A stretch of DNA of 39,435 nucleotides from Inquilinus limosus (GTDB lineage Bacteria; Pseudomonadota; Alphaproteobacteria; DSM-16000; Inquilinaceae): positions 1 to 39,435 of the forward strand of contig NZ_NHON01000057.1 in the NCBI RefSeq assembly GCF_002195995.1. Direction: 5' to 3'. Of the stretch, positions 32,953-39,435 are shown piece by piece. Position 1 is the stretch's first letter. Every line of letters starts with the position of its first letter. Both the position numbers and the translations under genes were made by a program. Below the pieces are notes generated by a model. The model was not told the origin of the DNA and searched no databases. It saw only the letters and a program-made list of their open reading frames with translations.

Positions 32953-32983
32953 GCCTCCGGAGCCTTGCTCCGGAGGCCTTTTT
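32953..32983 (+). terminator. Intrinsic terminator of the Fur-box unit
   Basis: A perfect 10-bp stem GCCTCCGGAG / CTCCGGAGGC with loop CCTTG is followed by CTTTTT. The T-run is on the plus strand only, and it overlaps the stop codon of the convergent membrane-protein gene. Confidence 0.88.
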
Positions 32984-34170
32984 CATGGGGCGCGGCGGGC
33001 CAGGATGACGCCCGCCAGCATCACGGCGCCCACGACCGCCATGCCAATGCCGGTCCACTGCATGCCGTCGGTGATGGCGAGCTGGTTGTATTGCCACCAG
33101 ACCTGGCCGCCGCGATTGCCCAGCACGGCGGCGACCTGCAGCGCGGTCCAGGCGACCCCGACCCGCAGCGGCCCGGCGCCGCGCCCCAGGATGGCGGCGA
33201 AGCCGGCCAGCATCGCGATGGCATAGGCGGGGTCGCTGCTGACGCCCCAGGCCAGCGACACCGGCACCTGGATGTCGAGGCCGTACAGGGCCCACAGCAC
33301 CACCGCCGCGGCCAGCGGACCGGCGGCCAGCAGGCCGAGACCTGGATGCAGCGCCGCCGCCAGCAGCACCACGGCGATGGCCAGATAGCCGATCAGCGAG
33401 ACCTGGCCCAGCAGGTCGGGCACCGATCCGCCGGCCACCGTCGCGGCATGGACGAGCAGCGGCAGGCGGATGGCGTTCAGCCAGACGATCGGCGCCAGCA
33501 GCAGCACCAGCGCCAGCACCGCCGCCGCGACCGCGGCCGGCGCGGCATGGCTGGTGGCCACCGGCACGGCGGCGGTCGGCGCGCGCCAGGTCACGAAGGC
33601 CAGGGCCAGCGCCATCGCCGCCCAGAACAGATGGGGCCCCAGCGGGATGGCCAGGGACCCGGACGCCGGCTGCAGCACCACGGCCACAGCGTTGACCAGG
33701 ATCGGCCCGAACAGCGTCGCCGCCGCCACCGTGATCACGGTGATGCGGCCGCCCGACCCGCCGCCCAGCCGGATCAGATGCAGGTGGTTGCCGACCACAA
33801 GCCCGGCAGCGCCGACCACCGCCGCGATCCACAGCAGGCCGGGCAGCAGGATGGAATCCTCGGGCGCCAGGGGCTGGCGCAGCACGGCCAGGAACCCGAG
33901 CAGCGCCAGGGCCACCAGCACGCCGCCGGCAATGATCGGCGGGCGCTCGCCGCCCCGTCGGGCCAGGGCGGCCCAGCCGAGGAAAGGCAGCAGCGCCAGC
34001 AGCGACTCGGCCGTCACCAGCCCGAAGGCGCCCGCCTGGACCTGCAGCGCCGGCAGCATCGCCGGGAACACCCCGGCATGCAGCAGCGGCAGGGTGCTGG
34101 CGCCCAGCGCCAGGCCCAGGATCGGCCGCACCAGCAGGGCGGAGGAGGGTCTGTCGCTGCGAACCGCCAT
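32983..34170 (-). CDS. Polytopic membrane protein, possibly MFS-like
   Basis: A 395-residue protein with about 12 hydrophobic helices and little else. The first helix reads ILGLALGASTLPLLHAGVFP, and a loop ALARRGGERPPIIAGGV after helix 2 resembles MFS motif A in a weak form. A VGNHLHLIRLGG segment lies in the middle. I cannot assign a family with confidence; a transporter is the best guess. No ligand is suggested by neighbours. Confidence 0.6.
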   Translation of the reverse strand: MAVRSDRPSSALLVRPILGLALGASTLPLLHAGVFPAMLPALQVQAGAFGLVTAESLLALLPFLGWAALARRGGERPPIIAGGVLVALALLGFLAVLRQPLAPEDSILLPGLLWIAAVVGAAGLVVGNHLHLIRLGGGSGGRITVITVAAATLFGPILVNAVAVVLQPASGSLAIPLGPHLFWAAMALALAFVTWRAPTAAVPVATSHAAPAAVAAAVLALVLLLAPIVWLNAIRLPLLVHAATVAGGSVPDLLGQVSLIGYLAIAVVLLAAALHPGLGLLAAGPLAAAVVLWALYGLDIQVPVSLAWGVSSDPAYAIAMLAGFAAILGRGAGPLRVGVAWTALQVAAVLGNRGGQVWWQYNQLAITDGMQWTGIGMAVVGAVMLAGVILARRAP

Positions 34171-34250
34171 GCGGGGTCGACTCCGAATCGCCTGGATGAG
34201 ATCCCCGACGGTCTACGGCAAAGGCGTCCCGGACTCCACCGCCAGCGGGA

Positions 34251-34811
34251 TCAGAGGTCGATGCGCCAGCGCAGCGACTCGCCGCCGCCATAGCCCTCCG
34301 CCTTGCGGAAGCGTTCGACCAGCCTTCCGCCATTGGCCTGGATCACCCGCTGCGAGGCGAGGTTGTCGGGATCGGTGGTCAGATCGACATGGCCCAGGCC
34401 CTGCGCCCGCGCCTCCGGCAGCAGCAGCGCCAGGCCGCTTGTGGCGTAGCCGCGGCGCTGCTTCCAGGGCACGACGCTGTAGCCGATATGGCCCAGCACA
34501 TGCGGCGGCAGGGCGGCGGTGCCGGGCTGCCAGCGCAGGTTGACGCTGCCGCAGAACTCCCCGTCCCACAGCCAGCGATGGAAGCCGGGCAGGCGCGGCA
34601 CGGTGCTGCCGTCCGGCAGGGTGATCGGGCCGCCGCGCGCCTCCGGGTCGTCCAGCCCGGCGACGAAGCCGGCCGGGTCCTGCGCGATCCGCTCCAGCTG
34701 CTCGCGCGCGGCCGCGTCCTTGCGCACGGTGTCCGGCGACCAGCCGCGGCGCAACGCGTCGGCAAATCCGGGCAGTCGGTCCAGGGACGGGGCGATCAGG
34801 GTGACGCTCAT
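34251..34811 (-). CDS. GNAT-family N-acetyltransferase
   Basis: A 186-residue cytoplasmic acetyltransferase. The acetyl-CoA loop is in IGYSVVPWKQRRGYATSGLA, followed by GHVDLTTDPDNLASQRVIQANGG, a block common in the predicted amino-acid or small-molecule GNATs. ATG 34811 with CAGGAGCGG upstream is preferred over an in-frame codon at 34853. The substrate is unknown. Confidence 0.88.
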   Translation of the reverse strand: MSVTLIAPSLDRLPGFADALRRGWSPDTVRKDAAAREQLERIAQDPAGFVAGLDDPEARGGPITLPDGSTVPRLPGFHRWLWDGEFCGSVNLRWQPGTAALPPHVLGHIGYSVVPWKQRRGYATSGLALLLPEARAQGLGHVDLTTDPDNLASQRVIQANGGRLVERFRKAEGYGGGESLRWRIDL

Positions 34812-34827
34812 CCGCTCCTGGTACCGG

Positions 34828-34861
34828 AAAGCCCGCCCGCGGCGCAATGCCACGGGCGGGC
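34828..34861 (-). terminator. Hairpin downstream of the alpha/beta hydrolase gene
   Basis: On the minus strand GCCCGCCCG / CGGGCGGGC arms (9 bp) enclose 13 bases and are followed by TTT. It lies between the hydrolase stop (34879) and the GNAT start. Confidence 0.5.
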
Positions 34862-34878
34862 CGTCGATCAGGTCGCGG

Positions 34879-35649
34879 TCAGCGCTTGAGCGAACCCGCC
34901 GCGTCCTCGATCGCCTTGGCGACCACCGCGGGGTGGGCGACGAAGGCGGTGTGGCTGCCGGTCACCGACACCACATGGGCGCCGATGCGCTCGGCCTCCC
35001 AGCGCTCCAGATCCGGGTTGATCACCCGGTCGGCGGTCGACACCAGGAACCAGGAAGGCAGTTTCTTCCAGGCGGCGTTGGTCACCGTCTCGCCGAAGGC
35101 CGCGGCCGCGATCGGGCCCTGGGTGGCGGCCATCACCGCCGCTTGCGCCGGGGAGGAATCGGCGGCGAAGGCGCTGTGGAAGCGGTCGGCCGGGATGGTG
35201 GCGAAGCCGTCCGGGCCGGGCTTGATCGCGTCGGCCTCGACCGCCGCGGGCCCATGCTTGAACACGTCGGCGGCGGATTCGCCGACATCCGGCGCCAGGG
35301 CGGCGACATAGACCAGCCCGGCCACCTTCGGGTCGTCGACCTGGGTGATCACCACGCCGCCCCAGGAATGGCCGACCAGCAGCGCCGGCCCGTCCTGCTG
35401 GGCCAGCGCCCGCTTGGTGGCGGCGACGTCGTCGGCCAGCGAGGTCAGCGGGTTCTGCACCGCGGTGACGTGGTAGCCCTTGGCCTGCAGGGCGGCGACC
35501 ACGCCGGCCCAGCTCGACCCGTCGGCGAAGGCGCCGTGCACCAGGACGATGTTCTTCACGCCGGCAGGCGCGGCCTCTGCGGCCTGGGCCAGGCCGAGCG
35601 ACAGGGCGGCGGCAGCCGCCAGGGCCAGCGCTTTGACGGAAACGCTCAT
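34879..35649 (-). CDS. Exported alpha/beta hydrolase
   Basis: A 256-residue hydrolase with a signal peptide (about 1-26, ending AEAA). The fold marks are IVLVHGAFADGSSW (oxyanion region), the nucleophile elbow LVGHSWGGVV and the catalytic His in VTGSHTAFVAHP. It resembles the EstC and salicylate-esterase-like group. The natural substrate is not known. It lies 61 bases downstream of ohr, with a GC-rich hairpin between. Confidence 0.88.
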   Translation of the reverse strand: MSVSVKALALAAAAALSLGLAQAAEAAPAGVKNIVLVHGAFADGSSWAGVVAALQAKGYHVTAVQNPLTSLADDVAATKRALAQQDGPALLVGHSWGGVVITQVDDPKVAGLVYVAALAPDVGESAADVFKHGPAAVEADAIKPGPDGFATIPADRFHSAFAADSSPAQAAVMAATQGPIAAAAFGETVTNAAWKKLPSWFLVSTADRVINPDLERWEAERIGAHVVSVTGSHTAFVAHPAVVAKAIEDAAGSLKR

Positions 35650-35674
35650 CGGGAACTCCGGATGCTGTATGGGC

Positions 35675-35698
35675 GGGGCCGGCCGGATCGCCGGCCCC
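35675..35698 (-). other. GC-rich hairpin between ohr and the hydrolase
   Basis: Perfect arms GGGGCCGGC / GCCGGCCCC with a 6-base loop lie 13 bases after the ohr stop. There is no T-run, so it may reduce rather than end read-through. Confidence 0.4.
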
Positions 35699-35710
35699 CG
35701 AGCGGTGTGG

Positions 35711-36133
35711 TCAGGCGACGGTCAGGCGGACGTTCAGGGTGCCGCGGGTGGCGTGCGAATAGGGGCAGACGACATGGGCGCGGGCCACCAGGTCCTCGGC
35801 CACGGCGCGCTCGACGCCCGGCAGGGCGACGGTCAGGCCGACATCCAGGCCGAAGCCCTGGCCGTCGTCGCGCGGGCCGACGCCGACATCGGCGGTCACG
35901 GTGCTCTCCGGCGCGATCTTCACCTTGGCCTGGGCGGCGACGTATTTCAGCGCACTCAGGAAGCAGGCGGAATAGCCGGCGGCGAACAGCTGCTCGGGGT
36001 TGGTGGCGTCGCCGCCCTGGCCGCCCAGCTCCTTCGGCGTGGTCAGGGCGACGGACAGCTTGCCGTCCTCGCTGGTGGCCCGGCCGTCGCGGCCGCCGGT
36101 GGCAGTGGCCTTGGTGCGGTAGAGGATGGTCAT
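35711..36133 (-). CDS. ohr: Organic hydroperoxide resistance protein
   Basis: A 140-residue OsmC/Ohr-fold thiol peroxidase that reduces organic and lipid hydroperoxides. The peroxidatic Cys57 is in AAGYSACFLSAL and the resolving Cys123 in AHVVCPYSHATRG. ATG 36133 gives the usual MTILYRTKATATGGRDG start; the frame stays open upstream through the operator region and should not be used. It is divergent from ohrR, the standard arrangement. Confidence 0.96.
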   Translation of the reverse strand: MTILYRTKATATGGRDGRATSEDGKLSVALTTPKELGGQGGDATNPEQLFAAGYSACFLSALKYVAAQAKVKIAPESTVTADVGVGPRDDGQGFGLDVGLTVALPGVERAVAEDLVARAHVVCPYSHATRGTLNVRLTVA

Positions 36134-36191
36134 GATCGGTCTCGCTTGTTCGGGAGCGGCGGGTGCCGCTTGCGGAAAACTAAATAGCGCA

Positions 36192-36261
36192 CAATTGAAT
36201 TGCTCGCCATTCGATCGCCGCATGGCGAGTGCGCGAAATTGAATGGTGCACAATTAAATTG
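36192..36261. promoter_or_regulatory. Paired OhrR operators between ohr and ohrR
   Basis: Two perfect 5-1-5 palindromes, CAATTGAATTG (36192-36202) and CAATTAAATTG (36251-36261), are each preceded by GCA and lie 59 bp apart, one near each gene. A third, partial AATTGAAT lies at about 36237. They match the AT-rich palindromes known for OhrR. Between them CTCGCCAT / ATGGCGAG (36203-36210, 36222-36229) forms another inverted repeat. Confidence 0.75.
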
Positions 36262-36313
36262 CCTGGGATATCCGGTCGGATTGACCTTTCCATCCCCAGC
36301 CGGGGAGGCTTTG

Positions 36314-36766
36314 ATGCCCGACACCCTGGACTCCCCGTACCGCCTGACCGACCAGCTGTGCTTCGCCGTCTATTCCACGGCGCACGCCTTCAACCGCGTC
36401 TACAAGCCGCTGCTGGACCGGATCGGCCTGACCTATCCGCAATATCTGGCGATGCTGGTGCTGTGGGAGCGGGACGGCCTCGCCGTGAAGGCGATCGGGG
36501 ACCAGCTGTTCCTCGATTCCGGCACGCTGACGCCGTTGCTCAAGCGCCTCGAATCGGCAGGCTTGGTCGAGCGCCGCCGCAGCCGCGACGACGAGCGGGT
36601 GGTGCACATCCACCTGACCCCGGCCGGCCGGGCGATGCAGGCGGAGGTGGCGACGGTGTTCGAGGGAATCGGCTGCGCCTCTGGCCTGACGGCGGAGACG
36701 GCGGGCAGGCTCAAGGACGCGCTGGAAGCGGTGCGCGGCCAGCTGCAGGCCAGCGCCGCCGCCTGA
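36314..36766 (+). CDS. ohrR: OhrR, organic peroxide-sensing MarR-family repressor
   Basis: A 150-residue regulator that represses ohr until organic peroxide oxidises its sensing cysteine. Cys16 in LTDQLCFAVYSTAHAFNRVY is the conserved sensor, and a second Cys121 (FEGIGCASG) suggests the two-cysteine, disulfide-forming type. The HTH and wing are at about 55-95 (DSGTLTPLLKRLESAGLVER, then RSRDDERVVHIHLT). GGGGAGG lies upstream of the ATG. Confidence 0.95.
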   Translation: MPDTLDSPYRLTDQLCFAVYSTAHAFNRVYKPLLDRIGLTYPQYLAMLVLWERDGLAVKAIGDQLFLDSGTLTPLLKRLESAGLVERRRSRDDERVVHIHLTPAGRAMQAEVATVFEGIGCASGLTAETAGRLKDALEAVRGQLQASAAA

Positions 36767-36790
36767 CGGCGGCGGGCCCGGCCGTCGGGC

Positions 36791-37027
36791 TCAGTGCTTG
36801 TCGGTCGACGGATCCAGCAGGCGGTGCAGATGCACCACGAAATAGCGCTTCTGGGCGTCGTCCACCGTCGCCGCCGCCTTGGCCCGCCAGGCGGCATAGG
36901 CCTCGGCGTAGTTCGGGTACAGGCCGACGATGTCGACCTTGGACAGGTCGGCGAACTCGACGCTCTGGGTGTCCTTGAGGTCGCCGCCGAGGACGAGGTG
37001 CAGGAGCTGCTTGGGCTGGTCGGTCAT
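36791..37027 (-). CDS. DUF4170 family protein
   Basis: A 78-residue protein of a family restricted, as far as I know, mainly to alphaproteobacteria. Marks are HLVLGGDLKDTQSVEFADL, VGLYPNYAEAYAAWRAKA and YFVVHLHRLLDP. It begins five bases after the upp stop codon and is probably co-transcribed with upp. The function is unknown. Confidence 0.85.
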   Translation of the reverse strand: MTDQPKQLLHLVLGGDLKDTQSVEFADLSKVDIVGLYPNYAEAYAAWRAKAAATVDDAQKRYFVVHLHRLLDPSTDKH

Positions 37028-37032
37028 GGGCT

Positions 37033-37683
37033 TCACTTCGTGCCGAACATGCGGTCCCCGGCGTCGCCGAGGCCCGGGAGGATATAGGCGTTGTGGTCGA
37101 GGCAGCGGTCCAGCGCCGCGGTGTAGATGCGGACGCTGGGGTGTTTGGCGTGCAGCGTGCGCACCCCTTCCGGCACCGCCACAAGCGCCATGAAGCGGAT
37201 CAGCTCGTCCGGCACGCCGTGGCGGTTCAGCACGTCGACGGCGTGGACGGCGGAGTTGCCGGTGGCCAGCATCGGGTCGACCGCGATGAAGATGCGGCCC
37301 TGTGGCTCCGGCAGCTTCACCAGGTATTCGACCGGCATCTTGGTGTCGTGGTCGCGATACAGGCCGATATGGCCCTGGCGGGCGGAAGGGATCAGCTCGA
37401 TCAGCCCTTCGGTCATGCCCAGCCCGGCGCGCAGGATCGACACCAGCGCCACCTTCTTGCCCAGCAGCACCGGGGCGTCCATCGGCTCCAGCGGCGTCTC
37501 GATCCGCTCCGTCGTCATCGGCAGGTCGCGGGTGATCTCATAGCCCATCAGCAGCGAGATCTCGCGCAGCAGCCGGCGGAATCCGTTGGTCGACCGCCCC
37601 TTGTCCCGCATGTGCGACAGCTTGTGCTGGATCAGGGGGTGGTCGAGGATGAAGAGGTTGGGGAATTCGGGCAGCGTCTTCAT
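37033..37683 (-). CDS. upp: Uracil phosphoribosyltransferase
   Basis: A 216-residue enzyme that makes UMP from uracil and PRPP (EC 2.4.2.9). The PRPP-binding loop is [12 protein letters not shown], the [20 protein letters not shown] block precedes it, and the uracil-binding tail is [19 protein letters not shown] 37683 is the usual start; the frame upstream is translated repeat sequence. With adenine deaminase it gives the window two base-salvage enzymes. Confidence 0.97.
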   Translation of the reverse strand: MKTLPEFPNLFILDHPLIQHKLSHMRDKGRSTNGFRRLLREISLLMGYEITRDLPMTTERIETPLEPMDAPVLLGKKVALVSILRAGLGMTEGLIELIPSARQGHIGLYRDHDTKMPVEYLVKLPEPQGRIFIAVDPMLATGNSAVHAVDVLNRHGVPDELIRFMALVAVPEGVRTLHAKHPSVRIYTAALDRCLDHNAYILPGLGDAGDRMFGTK

Positions 37684-37773
37684 CGGGCCTCGGCGCGCGG
37701 TGTCGGCCCGACCATACAGGGTGGGGCCGGCCGTTCCAAGGGTCGGGCACCGAGAGCCGGGTCGGCTTAGTGC

Positions 37774-37829
37774 GTTGCCTCTCCCGCTTGCGGGAGAGGT
37801 CGGAGACGCGAAGCGGCTCCGGGTGAGGG
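37774..37829 (+). repeat. Two-hairpin palindrome, copy A5
   Basis: CCTCTCCCGCTTGCGGGAGAGG is followed by TCGGAGACGCGAAGCGGCTCC and GGGTGAGGG. The second hairpin is imperfect in this copy. It forms an inverted pair with the copy at 37853-37908, with only 23 bases between. Confidence 0.85.
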
Positions 37830-37852
37830 CCCTTTGTCGAGGCCGGGACCCG

Positions 37853-37908
37853 CCCTCACGCGGCCGTCCTGCGGACGTCCGACCTCTCCCGCCAGGCGGG
37901 AGAGGCAA
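37853..37908 (-). repeat. Two-hairpin palindrome, copy A6 (inverted)
   Basis: In reverse orientation it reads CCTCTCCCGCCTGGCGGGAGAGG then TCGGACGTCCGCAGGACGGCC. Together with copy A5 it fills the gap between upp and the rhodanese gene. No gene lies between the two. Confidence 0.85.
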
Positions 37909-37926
37909 CGCGAAAATCAGGGCCTG

Positions 37927-38322
37927 TTAAGAAGTCTCCAGCGCGAAGCCCTCGTCCAGCCAGCCGGTCAGGCCGCCGATCATCACCTTCACCGGCCGGC
38001 CCAGCCCGGCCAGCTTGATCGCGGCGCGGTCGGCGCCGTTGCAGTGCGGCCCGGCGCAATAGACCACGAACAGCGTGTCCTGCGGCCATTCGGCCATGCG
38101 CTCGGCGGTGATCGTCCGGTGCGGCAGGTTGATCGCGCCGGGGACATGACCGGCGGCATAGGCCTTCGGCCCGCGCGCCTCGGCCAGCACGAAGCCGGGG
38201 GCGCCGGAGGCCAGCGCCTCGTGCACATCGGCGCAGTCGGTCTCGAAGGCCAGCCGGGCGCGGAAATGGGCCAGCGCCTCGGCGGCAGGGGCGGCGGGAA
38301 CGGCGGTGACGGCGTTGCTCAT
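37927..38322 (-). CDS. Rhodanese-like domain protein
   Basis: A 131-residue single-domain rhodanese. The fold marks are FVLAEARGPKAYAAGHVPGA, then INLPHRTI and the active loop VVYCAGPHCNGADRAA, where the first Cys is the sulfur carrier, and the end VMIGGLTGWLDEGF. It may carry persulfide sulfur or act as a transferase; the partner is unknown. ATG 38322 is used; the open frame upstream has no family similarity. Confidence 0.88.
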   Translation of the reverse strand: MSNAVTAVPAAPAAEALAHFRARLAFETDCADVHEALASGAPGFVLAEARGPKAYAAGHVPGAINLPHRTITAERMAEWPQDTLFVVYCAGPHCNGADRAAIKLAGLGRPVKVMIGGLTGWLDEGFALETS

Positions 38323-38456
38323 GATCGGTCTCCGTGTGAACGGGCGACACTGTGCCCAAGCCGGACGGAGCGGGCCATTGGCACGGATGACAGGGACCGG
38401 GCAGATCTTGCCAATTCTCAGCGACTGGATCGATGTCGCCTCACATACCTCCATTT

Positions 38457-38540
38457 CGTCATCGCGAGCCCCAAAGGGGCGTGGCGATCCAGTGGTCGGT
38501 GCCGCTGGATCGCCACGTCGCTTCGCTCCTCGCGATGACG
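38457..38540. repeat. Long palindrome of the GTCATTGCGAG family, copy C3
   Basis: The outer arms CGTCATCGCGAG and CTCGCGATGACG carry T-to-C and matching A-to-G changes compared with copies C1 and C2, so the pairing is kept. Inner arms GTGGCGATCCAG and CTGGATCGCCAC follow the same rule. It fills the gap between the rhodanese and cell wall hydrolase genes. Confidence 0.85.
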
Positions 38541-38565
38541 GGTTTGGAATGTCCCTCCGCGCGGG

Positions 38566-39201
38566 TCAGGGCCGGAAGAAGCGGTGACCGCCGATGGTGA
38601 GGAGATAGGCGTCGGACGTGGCCCAGGCGGGGGCCCTGACCCGGGCTGGGGCGTAGAAATGGGTGGCGCCGCGGGTCGGGTCGGTGAAGATGCCGGCCAT
38701 CATATGCAGCGCCACCGACCAGGCGATGCGGAACCGGGCCGCGTCGCGGATGGTCAGGTCGCCGGTGGTCCAGGGGAACTGGCCGCGATCGGCGATCACC
38801 CGGCAGATGGTCTTGGGATAGGCCGGGTCGTGCAGCCGGTTCAGCACCACCTGCGCCACCGCCAGCTGGCCCAGCCGGGTCTCGCCCTGGGCCTCGAAAT
38901 ACACCGCATAGGCCAAGCAGCGGGCCTGGCGCAGCATCAGCGGCCGCAGCCGCGCATCGGTCAGCCGAAGCCGGCTGACGATCAGGCGGCGGATCTGTGC
39001 CGGGCTGGCACCGCCCCGCACGGCGGGCTGGGGAACCTCGCCCGCGGCCGGCGCGTCCGGCCGGCTCGGGATCAGGCTGCCCGGCGTCTCGTCGGACGGC
39101 ATGATCCAGCCTTCGCCAAGCTCCTGGGCGCGCAGCCCCGGCGCCAGGCACAGCACCAGCAGCGCCGCCAGCAGCGGCGTGAGCAGGGCCGGGCAGCGCA
39201 T
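38566..39201 (-). CDS. SleB-type cell wall hydrolase
   Basis: A 211-residue exported protein with a signal peptide (about 1-25, ending LRAQ). The C-terminal Hydrolase_2 domain shows CLAYAVYFEAQGETRLGQLA with the catalytic Glu, then VAQVVLNRLHDPAYPKTICRVIAD, and ends with a THFYAP and GGHRFF block. It is expected to cut peptidoglycan, perhaps as a lytic transglycosylase. Its ATG overlaps the stop of the upstream gene by one base (TGATG). Confidence 0.9.
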   Translation of the reverse strand: MRCPALLTPLLAALLVLCLAPGLRAQELGEGWIMPSDETPGSLIPSRPDAPAAGEVPQPAVRGGASPAQIRRLIVSRLRLTDARLRPLMLRQARCLAYAVYFEAQGETRLGQLAVAQVVLNRLHDPAYPKTICRVIADRGQFPWTTGDLTIRDAARFRIAWSVALHMMAGIFTDPTRGATHFYAPARVRAPAWATSDAYLLTIGGHRFFRP

Positions 39202-39435
39202 CAGGGCGGCGGGGGCGGGAACAGCGGCAGGTCGACCGAACCGTCGGGGCCGGTCAGCGTCACCGAGCCGGGCTCGATCCGCTCGACATGCCAGCCGGAC
39301 AGGTCGTCGCCCGGCCGGGCGGATACGACCTCGCCGGTGTCGTCGCGGCGCAGCAGCGCCACGGACTGGTCGCCGGCCAGGATCACGCCCTGCACCGTGA
39401 CCTGGGGCGGCGGCTCGGGCGGGGCCGGCGACCAG
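39201..39435 (-). CDS. C-terminal part of a GspC/GspN-like protein, cut by the window end
   Basis: The frame is open to the right edge and encodes at least 77 residues: a Pro-rich linker (PAPPEPPPQ), then VQGVILAGDQSVALLRRDDTGEVV, GDDLSGWHVERIEPGSVTLT and a Pro run at the end. This small beta-domain pattern (base function, GD-L-GW, V-L) is that of the type II secretion C or N proteins and of PilP. The choice between them is not safe from this fragment. It is coupled to the cell wall hydrolase by a one-base overlap. Confidence 0.6.
   Translation of the reverse strand, partial: WSPAPPEPPPQVTVQGVILAGDQSVALLRRDDTGEVVSARPGDDLSGWHVERIEPGSVTLTGPDGSVDLPLFPPPPP

Larger units (their letters stand above)
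32749..32983 (+). ncRNA. Candidate iron-responsive small RNA or small-peptide transcript
   Basis: This unit lies after the terminator of the upstream operon and has its own promoter, Fur-like box and terminator, so it should make a transcript of about 235 nt. It holds one small reading frame (32785-32868) with GGGGAG at good spacing. No known RNA family is recognised. It may be a small RNA, a small-protein message or both. In another frame (about 32849-32985) codons look G/C-ended and read DDLADAIVKAVDPSTIGPVP, without a start. Confidence 0.45.

Noticed and set aside
36134-36253. Longer N-terminus for Ohr
   Set aside because: It would run through both OhrR operators; ATG 36133 gives the conserved start.
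37684-37908. Longer N-terminus for uracil phosphoribosyltransferase
   Set aside because: The upstream in-frame residues are translated palindrome, and the family starts at the ATG at 37683.

Overview
The window is a GC-rich (roughly 70% by eye), gene-dense chromosomal segment of an alphaproteobacterium, most likely of the Rhodospirillales/Azospirillaceae type. The clues are an F1-only ATP synthase operon (atpHAGDC without the F0 genes), alphaproteobacterial small families (DUF4170, RHH_4), a two-cysteine OhrR and many short intergenic palindromes. I see no rRNA, tRNA, CRISPR, prophage or insertion sequence.

Layout, left to right. 1-1,100: a perfect inverted fold-back of 101-bp arms at the left edge, the tail of a DUF3293 gene, and a DUF559 nuclease gene framed by inverted repeats. 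1,094-8,239: adenine deaminase, then the F1 ATP synthase operon read leftward with a clear terminator and an unusual structured leader. 8,469-9,946: a zinc-type CDF exporter and a ribbon-helix-helix protein. 9,973-14,175: a HAD phosphatase, prfB with its programmed +1 frameshift, and ilvD. 14,334-17,116: a VapBC-type toxin-antitoxin pair with a well-formed operator, then an MFS drug exporter divergent from its MarR-type regulator. 17,214-20,978: cobalamin-dependent methionine synthase behind a 24-bp palindromic operator. 21,248-27,610: a ModA-like binding protein, a MEKHLA protein, a P1-family peptidase divergent from a Tat-exported aldo-keto reductase and DUF6064 pair, an LpxO-like hydroxylase and a LysE exporter. 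27,640-29,849: methylmalonyl-CoA mutase with a good promoter. 30,021-32,641: DUF6886, DUF763 and two tandem secreted Tyr/Pro/His-rich proteins. 32,715-32,983: an isolated short transcription unit with promoter, Fur-like box and terminator. 32,983-36,766: a membrane protein, a GNAT acetyltransferase, an alpha/beta hydrolase and the divergent ohr/ohrR peroxide-defence pair with paired operators. 36,791 to the end: DUF4170, upp, a rhodanese, a SleB-type cell wall hydrolase and the tail of a GspC/GspN-like secretion gene.

Most of the window is housekeeping metabolism: energy, purine salvage (ade), pyrimidine salvage (upp), branched-chain amino acids (ilvD), methionine, propionyl-CoA use and translation termination. 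Small stress and transport modules sit between these, each with a visible regulator or operator. B12 links two enzymes here, MetH and methylmalonyl-CoA mutase.

Intergenic space is filled by related palindromic repeat families. One two-hairpin family has a second stem that changes by compensating bases between copies; another has arms starting GTCATTGCGAG. The strongest candidates for something undescribed are the Fur-box short transcription unit near 32.75-32.98 kb, the atpH leader with an anti-Shine-Dalgarno loop and three CGATCG copies, the nested inverted-repeat frame around the DUF559 nuclease, and the tandem secreted proteins that share a C-terminal tail.
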